This document shows, piece after piece, positions 1-5,660 of a DNA stretch of 5,716 nucleotides. Made by a program: the position numbers and the translations under genes. Origin of the DNA: Candidatus Scatousia excrementipullorum (lineage in GTDB: Bacteria > Cyanobacteriota > Vampirovibrionia > Gastranaerophilales > Gastranaerophilaceae); the NCBI GenBank assembly GCA_017694215.1, contig JADIND010000116.1:1-5716 (forward strand), given 5' to 3'. The notes below the pieces were generated by a model. That model did not search any database. It was not told the DNA's origin and worked only from the letters and a program-made list of their open reading frames with translations. Within the stretch, counting starts at the first letter, position 1. Every line of letters starts with the position of its first letter.

Positions 1-438
1 ATCAAATTTATTTGCCTCTTTTGTTAAATTAATACATAGCTTTCGTTCTCGAGCAATTCGCTCACGATATTTACGAAATTTATAAGTACCCTGTAGTGCC
101 AAATATATTGAGGACAATCTCTGTTGTCCGTCTAATACGCCGTAATAACCTTCCTTATTTTCTAATTGAGGAAATGGAGCTAGTTCATTGTGTTTATTTG
201 AGTCTTCATCGTAATGAGTTAAAAATTTATAGAAAGAATATTCATGAATATTTTCTGCATCAGCGAGATTCCAAAACAAAAAAGTACCTATCGGATATCC
301 TCGCAAAATTGAATCAAATAGTTTTATAATTTGATCTGCTTTCCAAACAAATTTTCGCTGAAGTGCAGGTAAATACATTTTACCATTATCAATCCTTTGA
401 ATAGTTTCTTTTATTGTCCAATCAGTATATCCACTCAT
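1..438 (-). CDS. DUF262 (GmrS/SspE N-terminal-type) protein, 5' part only
   Basis: This gene starts at 438 (ATG) and is open to the left edge, giving 146 residues without a stop, so it is cut by the window. Residues 23-56 contain the DUF262 hallmark LPALQRKFVW, followed by a helix and the YPIGTFLFW segment. Residues 101-107 read VLDGQQR, which contains the DGQQR motif of the ParB-like nucleotide-dependent fold in GmrS and SspE. In that family DUF262 couples NTP binding or hydrolysis to DNA restriction, usually with a C-terminal DUF1524 HNH nuclease. That part would lie outside the window and is not seen. The start is supported by AGGAG (444-448) five bases upstream. It lies 77 bp downstream of the transposition operon on the same strand, so it may be transposon cargo with a defence role, or a host gene beside the element. 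The family call is firm; the specific function is not. Confidence 0.88.
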   Translation of the reverse strand, partial: MSGYTDWTIKETIQRIDNGKMYLPALQRKFVWKADQIIKLFDSILRGYPIGTFLFWNLADAENIHEYSFYKFLTHYDEDSNKHNELAPFPQLENKEGYYGVLDGQQRLSSIYLALQGTYKFRKYRERIARERKLCINLTKEANKFD

Positions 439-515
439 AAATGCTCCTTTACAATAACAATATATTATCATAAAAAATTATACTTTATTGCTATATCAGA
501 TATGGACATATTAAA
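439..515 (-). promoter_or_regulatory. Intergenic gap with possible promoter for the DUF262 gene
   Basis: This 77-bp, very AT-rich gap separates the third operon gene from the DUF262 gene. A perfect TATAAT lies on the minus strand at 477-482, about 39 bp before the DUF262 ATG, but no good -35 box is found 16-18 bp upstream (the hexamers there are CATATC, CCATAT and TCCATA). There is no GC-rich hairpin followed by a T-run, so no intrinsic terminator is evident and read-through from the transposition operon is possible. The promoter call is weak because such AT-rich DNA often contains TATAAT by chance. Confidence 0.3.
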
Positions 516-1760
516 TTAAATATGTATCAACTCATAAATTAGGTTCAGCTGATCTTCAAAATTTGGGTTGAGTTCTTTCCATAAAAATACGGCGAGATGG
601 TGGTCAAGATATTTTCGCATACTTGCCATAAATTTTTTGCGGTAAAGAATGTTATACAATCTGCGTGCTTCTTTTACTTCATCAGGCTGTTGGCGTCGTT
701 GCGACAACTTTGATTTTAGTGGTTTTTGAGTGATAAAAACTTTGTCACCATAACAATAAATGCATATTGGAACATCGTTCAAAAAAATCCTGACTTGCGG
801 GATTTGTGGGTCAGAGTCAAAATGTGCCGATAGTTTCTGAAACTGTTGATCATAAATTTTAGCTCGTATGTACTGATAAAAAGTTTCTGTTGTTGTGTTT
901 CCCAGATTTGCTATTTTTGCGGTTTGAGAAGCCGGTATTCCAAAACAGAAGCATTTATAAATAATTTCAATTTGTTCGGTTGTCGCTAAATTATAGACTT
1001 TAGGCAGTCTGTTCAAATTCCTGCGGACTTCAGGCTCTTCGCTTTTATTATCCGGCATGAAATATTTAGGGAAGATTCCCATCATACCTTCTGTTTGATA
1101 CTTTTTACGTTTAGAATGAAACGCAGCATAAGAAACTTTTAGCTTTGGATTCTTGAGAGGAATTAATTCCAAAAAGCTCCGCAGTTCTCTGCAATTCATA
1201 CCTTCTGTTAGTTTAAAAAGTTTCAGGTACCTATAAATAAATTCCTTACCCCTGTCTGAAGCCACAACATACAAACGTTCTTCCTCTTTATTGTGGAAAA
1301 GTTTTTTGACTTCTTTATCCATCGCACGCCGTTCGGAATCTTCTAAAAAATCGTAGAGTTTAAGAGACGAGCGTTTAATCAAATACTTTCCCTCTAAATC
1401 AGGTTTTTTATTTGGTTTAACAATGTAATTCCCTTTTAAGCAGTTTCTTTTAACGGTTTCTTCTTGAATATTTAAAAGCCGAGCAACTTCGGGTATTGTT
1501 AGCCAAATATCTGAATCGCTGCTTTGGCTTGCGGGGAGAGGTTTATTCACGCGCTTTTTGAAATTTGTATATAGATATTCTGTATTTGATATCTTTTTAA
1601 TTTGGCTTAAAAGCTCTAAATCCTTGAGTGCTTTTTGAATTGTTTTTTCGTTTTCTTCAAGCATTGGCAGAATGTCAGGCAGAGTAAACTTGTTAAGACC
1701 CTTTGCTATTTTAAGAATTTTCATTTGTAAGTTCAATTTCTTCTGCGTCAGCATCGTCAT
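516..1760 (-). CDS. Third transposition-operon protein: multi-HTH DNA-binding protein without a DDE core (414 aa)
   Basis: I do not recognise this as a named family. Residues about 13-65 look like a small winged helix. Residues 84-135 (starting DIWLTIPEVARLL) form a Mu-type HTH closely resembling residues 8-55 of the transposase in the same operon (starting DIWIDVENLARLK). Residues 206-234 (KVSYAAFHSKRKKY, ending FPKYF) match the transposase KVSIGSLYRW helix region, and residues 258-300 (TTEQIEII and the helices that follow) match its NEEQIKIF region. No catalytic D-D-E set follows. The last 100 residues are basic and helical with no recognised motif. TniQ hallmarks (the N-terminal P-x-P-x-E segment and paired zinc ribbons) are absent; the lone CIYC at 333-336 is not a finger. 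The ATG at 1760 is chosen because AAGGAGGT (1769-1776) sits eight bases upstream. The gene overlaps the ATPase gene by 50 bp, implying coupling. Inference: an accessory end-binding, target-choice or regulatory protein. Confidence 0.9.
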   Translation of the reverse strand: MTMLTQKKLNLQMKILKIAKGLNKFTLPDILPMLEENEKTIQKALKDLELLSQIKKISNTEYLYTNFKKRVNKPLPASQSSDSDIWLTIPEVARLLNIQEETVKRNCLKGNYIVKPNKKPDLEGKYLIKRSSLKLYDFLEDSERRAMDKEVKKLFHNKEEERLYVVASDRGKEFIYRYLKLFKLTEGMNCRELRSFLELIPLKNPKLKVSYAAFHSKRKKYQTEGMMGIFPKYFMPDNKSEEPEVRRNLNRLPKVYNLATTEQIEIIYKCFCFGIPASQTAKIANLGNTTTETFYQYIRAKIYDQQFQKLSAHFDSDPQIPQVRIFLNDVPICIYCYGDKVFITQKPLKSKLSQRRQQPDEVKEARRLYNILYRKKFMASMRKYLDHHLAVFLWKELNPNFEDQLNLIYELIHI

Positions 1761-2442
1761 TTTTTAGTACCTCCTTCAAAGTTATTTCGTCAATTTCTTT
1801 TATTCCGTTTGATTTTGCGACTTGTTCCGCTTTACTGATAGTTTTTACCAATTGCCTGAATCGATTTGTGCGAGTGTATAAAAGCTTTTTGGCACAATCC
1901 GTAAACGGAACTTCTGATAATTGGTCGATTATTGAAGTTATATCTTGTTTTGAGAACGGCTCAAATTTTATAATTTCCAATAATCTATCGTATAAATGTT
2001 TATGCCGTTGAAGTCTTTTATTTGCCGTACCCATACCAACCAAAACAATAGGGACATTCGTTTTGTCGTGAATGTCCCTTAATGTTTCAACTGCCCGAGA
2101 ATCAATCGTCAAATAGTCAGTTTCATCGACAATAATGGTTCTTGGGGTTTTGATTAATTGCGATACAACTTGATTGAAGATATCGGAAAATTTATTGTAT
2201 GGAATCTCTCCTAATTCTTCAACCATTTCTTCCAGTAACCACCTCGCGGACATAAGGTTGGCACTTCTGATTAATATTGCATCATTTTGTGCCGCCCACC
2301 AAGTGATTGCATAAGTCTTGCCAAGTCCCGGTTCGCCATAAACAAGTCCCATTCCGGGGACCCCGTCTTCTCTTTCACGCAGGCGGTTCATCATCGAGAT
2401 TAGTTGTTTTACATTCTTTGTTTTTACGAAAACCTTTTTCAT
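1711..2442 (-). CDS. MuB/TnsC-type AAA+ transposition ATPase (243 aa)
   Basis: In Mu and Tn7-like systems this ATPase polymerises on target DNA, delivers it to the transposase and stimulates strand transfer. Visible motifs are Walker A GEPGLGKT (residues 36-43), Walker B TIIVDETD (102-109, with D106 and E107), a sensor-1-like strand VPIVLVGMGT (130-139), and a C-terminal helical lid with a sensor-2-type arginine near TNRFRQL (192-198). The reading frame extends 34 codons upstream to 2544, but the ATG at 2442 is chosen because AGGAG (2448-2452) lies five bases before it and the ATG overlaps the transposase stop as TAATG. MuB is 312 residues and begins with its own HTH. This protein starts almost directly at the AAA+ core and is nearer in size to IstB or compact TnsC proteins. 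The acidic tail (about 228-243) overlaps the next gene. The family call is secure; the exact subfamily is not. Confidence 0.93.
   Translation of the reverse strand: MKKVFVKTKNVKQLISMMNRLREREDGVPGMGLVYGEPGLGKTYAITWWAAQNDAILIRSANLMSARWLLEEMVEELGEIPYNKFSDIFNQVVSQLIKTPRTIIVDETDYLTIDSRAVETLRDIHDKTNVPIVLVGMGTANKRLQRHKHLYDRLLEIIKFEPFSKQDITSIIDQLSEVPFTDCAKKLLYTRTNRFRQLVKTISKAEQVAKSNGIKEIDEITLKEVLKNDDADAEEIELTNENS
1769..1776 (-). promoter_or_regulatory. Ribosome binding site of the third operon gene
   Basis: AAGGAGGT is a near-perfect Shine-Dalgarno sequence eight bases before the ATG at 1760, embedded in the 3' coding end of the ATPase gene. It picks the first ATG over the ATGs at 1754 and 1724, which have no comparable site. 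Confidence 0.8.
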
Positions 2443-4514
2443 TACTGCTCCTTTCCGTATATTTCTTTGTATTCGTCTGATTTTATGTAGTTTGTTAGCC
2501 AAGTTCTGTCCTCTTGGCAGATGCAGCCATTCTGCATATGCCATTCATATCTTTCATAGGCACTTTTAAATATTGGTCTTGCAACAATTGAAGTTTTAAC
2601 TTTTGGTTCAAAATCCTGTTTTTGTTTTGGTTCAGGCTGAACCGTTATCTCTTTAATCGGCTTGGGTTCAGGCAAGCGGACATTTTGCATCAATTCTTTT
2701 TCTAGATAATCCATATCTTCTAAATTGAAATGCTCTCGAACCGCTTTAATCGTTTTTCTTCGAAGCTTTTGCTGTTTTTCAATCTTTTGCTTGTAGTCCT
2801 CGATATCTTTAATATCGCCCATTTGATAAGCAAGCGGATGAGTTTCGGTTATGCGGTTTGCCTTACAGATAAACTCACCCTTCATCGAATAAACCTTGAT
2901 ATAAGAAAGGTCAAACAGACTGTACTTTATGACGGTTTTCTCTTTGATACCATAAAGTGCCTCGTCAAAATAATCCGCTTTCAAAAACCTGATTCCGTTC
3001 CTGCCAATACTCTTGATTTCTTGTGCCATCATTAAATCGTCAAGCGAGTTTTCGTCAATATTTTGTTTTTCAATTTCATTTAAAACTTCTTGAATAGTTT
3101 TATCTTTAGCGTTCGGACAAGGTTGCGAATGTTTAAATTCAAGCCATTTTTCAATCATTTTAAGCGCTTGTTCAATGGTTGGAGTAAAACTGTATTTTTC
3201 ATGGATATTTTTGTGTAGCTTTTCATTTCGCATTAAATATGCCGGCTTATTTTCAATACTTGTCCCGATATAGCTTGGAATCAGCTTTTCAAAACTTTCC
3301 TGAAAATCCAAAAAGAAACGCTCGATGACTTTTGCTCGAGCGTTGTATGGAGTAGCATAGACAGGCTTTATTCCGAGTTTATTGTAGACTCCTGTAAACC
3401 CTAATTCCTCAAACTTTTTATCCCCATTGAAGAATTTGCTTTTAAATGCTCTGCCGTTATCTTGGTAAACATATTCAGGAATATGGTCCATTTTTAAAAT
3501 CGCATTACGCAGAGCCGATGCGATATTTTGCGTACATTCTTCAAGCATAATGTCGTAGCCTACAAGACCGCCCGATTTCCAATCTAAAAAGCCGAGCAGA
3601 GTTGCTCGGCAGGGTTTACCTGTGAACGGGTTTATTACTTGAAAATTTAGCGTATGCCCGTCTGCGACAAGCACTTGCCCTGCTTTTAAAAGTGCTGCGT
3701 TTCTAACTATGAACGGACTTACTTTATCCTTTAATGCTTTTTCACCGTCACGTGCAAGTGTCCATTTGTCAAAATTGTTATCTCGAAACCATTCCGCATA
3801 CCGTCTGAATGTAATATCTTTAGGTAAAATCTCCTGACCGCGTTCTTTTAATATATGTTTGGTTAAGGAAATTGCTTTACCAATTGAAAATGCACTAGGC
3901 GACAGCAAAATTTGTATAAATATTTTAATCTGCTCCTCGTTTAAAGTTGTTCTATATTCTTTTCTTGTTGAATATTTATATTGTCCGACTAATGCCGTCC
4001 AATCTTTGTTATAATCTAATAACGCTCGCCAGCGATAAAGTGAACCGATTGAAACTTTGCCCAAGATTTTAAAAATCTCTTCTTGGAACATCCCTGTATT
4101 ATATAATTGCAAGAATTCCTTATCGGGTATGTTGCCACCTGTTTTCAACTTGTCCCTTTTATATTCTTTTCTAAAATTAAGCCACACATAAATCAGGTCG
4201 TACTTTGCGAGTGCAATTTTCCTTTGATTTTCGGATATCAGTTTTTCTTGTTTGATATTGAGGTTTGATAGTTCAATAACCTCGTTCTCACAAGTTTTAT
4301 AATCATCATAATATTCCTGAAAATATTTGAGCTGAAGTTCGTCTTCAAGCGTTGATAATTTAATTTTGTATGTTTTACCGCCTCTGATATTTTCTACTTT
4401 GTATTCATATTTATTCTGATTAAGTGCAAGCCGAACTGCTCTGCGGGTAATGTTTTTGAGTCTTGCGAGATTTTCAACATCAATCCAAATATCATTATTA
4501 TTAATGTCTGCCAT
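2442..4514 (-). CDS. Mu-type DDE transposase (MuA/TnsB-like, 690 aa)
   Basis: This protein cuts and joins the transposon ends. Domains in order are: a Mu-type winged HTH at 8-65 (DIWIDVENLARLK, wing at RGGKTYKIKLSTL); a helical segment at 95-182 with an HTH-like KVSIGSLYRWRALL; a further helical DNA-binding region at 185-250; an RNase-H-like catalytic core with D285 (VLVADGH), D352 (YQDNG) and E398 (AKVIERFF); a C-terminal beta-barrel region at about 500-560; a basic coiled segment at 570-595; and a tail at 645-690 (RPIFKSAYERYEWHM, EDRTWLTNY). The D-D spacing of 67 equals that of MuA (D269, D336), and the length is close to MuA's 663. The tail matches the part of Mu-like transposases that contacts the ATPase. 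The ATG at 4514 is supported by AAGGAT (4520-4525). All catalytic residues are present and no frameshift is seen, so it looks functional. Confidence 0.96.
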   Translation of the reverse strand: MADINNNDIWIDVENLARLKNITRRAVRLALNQNKYEYKVENIRGGKTYKIKLSTLEDELQLKYFQEYYDDYKTCENEVIELSNLNIKQEKLISENQRKIALAKYDLIYVWLNFRKEYKRDKLKTGGNIPDKEFLQLYNTGMFQEEIFKILGKVSIGSLYRWRALLDYNKDWTALVGQYKYSTRKEYRTTLNEEQIKIFIQILLSPSAFSIGKAISLTKHILKERGQEILPKDITFRRYAEWFRDNNFDKWTLARDGEKALKDKVSPFIVRNAALLKAGQVLVADGHTLNFQVINPFTGKPCRATLLGFLDWKSGGLVGYDIMLEECTQNIASALRNAILKMDHIPEYVYQDNGRAFKSKFFNGDKKFEELGFTGVYNKLGIKPVYATPYNARAKVIERFFLDFQESFEKLIPSYIGTSIENKPAYLMRNEKLHKNIHEKYSFTPTIEQALKMIEKWLEFKHSQPCPNAKDKTIQEVLNEIEKQNIDENSLDDLMMAQEIKSIGRNGIRFLKADYFDEALYGIKEKTVIKYSLFDLSYIKVYSMKGEFICKANRITETHPLAYQMGDIKDIEDYKQKIEKQQKLRRKTIKAVREHFNLEDMDYLEKELMQNVRLPEPKPIKEITVQPEPKQKQDFEPKVKTSIVARPIFKSAYERYEWHMQNGCICQEDRTWLTNYIKSDEYKEIYGKEQ
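2448..2452 (-). promoter_or_regulatory. Ribosome binding site deciding the ATPase start
   Basis: AGGAG lies inside the last codons of the transposase gene, five bases from the ATG at 2442. It favours this ATG over the in-frame upstream start at 2544, which would add 34 non-conserved-looking residues. The TAATG junction allows translational coupling. Confidence 0.8.
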
Positions 4515-4519
4515 ACTGT

Positions 4520-4525
4520 ATCCTT
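4520..4525 (-). promoter_or_regulatory. Ribosome binding site of the transposase gene
   Basis: AAGGAT on the minus strand lies five bases upstream of the ATG at 4514. It supports that start and is the weakest of the operon's three Shine-Dalgarno sequences, which would keep transposase yield below that of the two downstream proteins. Confidence 0.7.
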
Positions 4526-4561
4526 ATTTATTATTGAAGCTACTGTATGTTAGACTGGTTT

Positions 4562-4586
4562 CTCTCAAATTGGAAGTGTTTGAGAG
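4562..4586. repeat. Perfect 8-bp inverted repeat in the transposase leader
   Basis: CTCTCAAA (4562-4569) and TTTGAGAG (4579-4586) are separated by nine bases containing TGGAAGT. The element sits about 17 to 41 bases downstream of the predicted start site. It could be an operator for a dimeric repressor or, in the mRNA, a leader hairpin. A related palindrome lies at 4719-4747, which favours a protein-binding site. Confidence 0.6.
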
Positions 4587-4601
4587 GGAAATGTGTTGTT
4601 T

Positions 4602-4638
4602 TGTGTCCCATTATATCTGAATTTTAAGCAGAAATTTT
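4602..4638 (-). promoter_or_regulatory. Likely promoter of the transposition operon
   Basis: A perfect TATAAT lies on the minus strand at 4610-4615, about 95 bp before the transposase ATG. The hexamer 17 bp upstream (4633-4638, AAAATT) is a poor -35 in an A/T-rich tract. With a start near 4603 the leader would be about 90 nt. No other TATAAT this well placed was seen between the gene and the repeat region. The weak -35 suggests low or activator-dependent expression. Confidence 0.5.
4604..4622 (+). promoter_or_regulatory. Diverged copy of the 19-bp end repeat over the operon -10 box (putative operator)
   Basis: The sequence starts TGTCCCA and ends CTGAAT. It matches TGTCCCAAAATTCCTGAAC, the unit repeated in tandem at 5661-5716, at 14 of 19 positions without gaps, in the opposite orientation. 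It covers the -10 hexamer and the expected transcription start region. Binding by the transposase or its paralog here would block the promoter. The match was counted by hand and could in part be chance in AT-rich DNA. Confidence 0.4.
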
Positions 4639-4718
4639 TATAAAACACCCATAAAACTATTTTAAAACGCAATTTAAACAATGTTTGAATTCAATATTTT
4701 GGAAAAATCTGCAATTTT

Positions 4719-4747
4719 CTCTCAATTCTACTTCCAGCTTTGAGGGG
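4719..4747. repeat. Second, inverted copy of the leader palindrome
   Basis: CTCTCAA (4719-4725) pairs with TTGAGGG (4740-4746; 6 of 7). Its reverse complement contains CTCAAA, TGGAAGT and TTGAGAG in the same order as the leader element, with one and two extra bases between blocks. The two copies face each other about 150 bp apart and flank the predicted operon promoter. Confidence 0.5.
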
Positions 4748-4869
4748 TAAAATTAATCCGATATTTTTTACACTTAGTTTTAGAAAACTCCTTTATAAGT
4801 TTTGGAATTTATTTCGATAAAATATTTCTAAAATAAAGTCAGGGAAGCGATTTCCCACTAAATTGAATT

Positions 4870-4985
4870 GGATTATTGCTTCACACTCCGTAGTCGCTCA
4901 TTTTATTTTGCTTTGCAAAATTACATTCGCGATACTCCGTGTTACTTCGGCGTTTCGTTCGCTTTCGCTCACTTCAGCCTACGCA
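4870..4985. repeat. Locally GC-richer patch with internal short repeats
   Basis: This patch contains ACTCCGT twice (4885-4891, 4934-4940), CGCTCA twice (4895-4900, 4966-4971), TTCG/TTCGCT runs, and a 7-bp stem ATTTTGC (4905-4911) with GCAAAAT (4915-4921). Its composition differs from the surrounding AT-rich DNA. It resembles dispersed intergenic repeats of the ATTGCTTC...ACTCCG kind seen in many bacterial genomes, but that comparison is from memory. It is not convincingly coding on either strand. Confidence 0.3.
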
Positions 4986-4992
4986 AAATCCA

Positions 4993-5013
4993 ACTTCCGA
5001 CTTAGGGGTAAAT
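4993..5013. repeat. Partial third copy of the palindrome-associated sequence
   Basis: ACTTCCGACTTAGGGGTAAA matches the block from 4730 (ACTTCC, AGCTT, then GGGGTAAA) with a two-base gap. The CTCTCAA arm is missing. This is either a decayed copy or a half-site. Confidence 0.35.
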
Positions 5014-5093
5014 ATCGTAGAATTATGCAAAATAATTAAAATTCTAAAACGCACATATTTTGGGGTTCTTCCGAGTTTTGTATATTTTGGGAG

Positions 5094-5332
5094 TGTCAAA
5101 TTCCCTCAAATGTCCGATTTTAGTCAATCGCCAGAACTCAAATATATTAGGGAAACTCGGTGATTTTGTAAAATTTTATGGAAAGATACCGGACATTTTA
5201 GTCCTAATAACCGGACATTTCGGACTTTTCAAAACCCCGACTCTCAGACTTGGGGAAGCGGGTACAATTCAAACACAAAGCCAGACATGGCGATTAAGAA
5301 AAGCAAAAATCAATTTCAAAAGTGTCCGAAAA
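5094..5332. repeat. Cluster of TGTCC-type motifs, including a 22-bp-period repeat
   Basis: ACCGGACATTT occurs at 5188-5198 and again at 5210-5220, a period of 22 bp, the length of Tn7 TnsB sites. TGTC or TGTCCG also occurs at 5094, 5111 and 5323. The stretch at 5098-5115 (AAATTCC...TGTCC) resembles the 19-bp end unit with small gaps. Several motifs share TGTCY followed by an A/T run. They are plausible subterminal transposase sites, but no single strict consensus covers them. Confidence 0.35.
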
Positions 5333-5569
5333 ACCATAATGACAGCATTTACAGAAGTCTAATAAAGAGTTCGAACGTTCAAAAAAGGTCTTAGTAATTT
5401 TAAGCATTTCTTGCTCTTCAAGAATTAATGTTCTGCGTTCAGTTTCCCATTCTTGTATATTTGATTTGAGTATGGTTTGACAGACATTGCAGGAATTTAA
5501 TTTTTTTGAACTAATAGGGGTGTGTTTCAAATATATCTTGATTTTTTTAGTCGGAAATCGCTAAAAATG

Positions 5570-5583
5570 AAATTCCTGAACTG
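5570..5583 (+). repeat. Inverted copy of the 19-bp end-repeat core
   Basis: AAATTCCTGAACTG is the exact reverse complement of the 14-bp core CAGTTCAGGAATTT found in each tandem unit at 5661-5716. It lies about 80 bp inside the array and faces it. The flanking TGTCCC half is not conserved. Confidence 0.65.
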
Positions 5584-5600
5584 GCAAAAAGTCCGATTAC

Positions 5601-5640
5601 TGTCCGTCAATGTCTAAAACAAGACAGTGTCTCAAAACCT
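5601..5640. repeat. TGTCY-A-rich motif series with an 11-bp palindrome
   Basis: Between the inverted core and the tandem array are TGTCCG (5601), TGTCTAAAAC (5611-5620) and TGTCTCAAAAC (from 5628). AGACA, G, TGTCT (5622-5632) forms an odd-centred palindrome. The spacing and shared TGTCY start suggest degenerate binding sites belonging to the same end structure. Confidence 0.35.
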
Positions 5641-5660
5641 TAAATGGCGGGAATTTAGAC

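Larger units (their letters stand above)
4846..5562. repeat. 17-bp inverted repeat pair bounding a 717-bp segment
   Basis: AGCGATTTCCCACTAAA at 4846-4862 and TTTAGTCGGAAATCGCT at 5546-5562 are inverted repeats with 16 of 17 matches. A shorter related sequence (ATTTTAGTCAATCGCC) is at 5117-5132. The match stops abruptly at the outer edges and no obvious target duplication is seen outside them. These may be further protein-binding sites of the transposon end, or the ends of a small decayed non-autonomous element. The 4846 copy also lies within a local hairpin, GGGAA (4842-4846) with TTCCC (4852-4856). Confidence 0.45.

Noticed and set aside
112..129. Palindrome GGACAA-N6-TTGTCC
   Set aside because: It resembles the TGTCC motifs of the end region but falls on the codons of the conserved DGQQR motif of the DUF262 protein, so coding constraint explains it.
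96..329. Plus-strand open frame of 77 codons
   Set aside because: It is antisense to the DUF262 coding region, which has clear family motifs, and it has no ribosome site.
490..507. Minus-strand TGTCC...TATCTGA resembling the promoter-region site
   Set aside because: It needs a gap of several bases to align with the 19-bp unit and points the wrong way for a left transposon end.
516..1760. TniQ/TnsD-type target selector
   Set aside because: The N-terminal proline/glutamate signature and the cysteine/histidine zinc ribbons of TniQ are absent. Position in the operon alone is not enough.
2730..3035. Plus-strand open frame of 101 codons
   Set aside because: It lies wholly antisense to the C-terminal region of the transposase gene and shows no recognisable domain.
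1711..4514. IS21 (istA/istB) insertion sequence
   Set aside because: The transposase is longer than IstA, starts with a Mu-type HTH and ends with the Mu-type ATPase-contact tail, and a third gene is present.
4905..4921. Intrinsic terminator (ATTTTGC/GCAAAAT hairpin)
   Set aside because: The stem is short and AT-rich with a three-base loop and is not followed by a T-run on either strand.
4939..5362. Two overlapping plus-strand frames (4939-5163 and 5060-5362)
   Set aside because: They use GTG and TTG starts without Shine-Dalgarno sequences, overlap each other out of frame, lie across repeat motifs and have no family features.
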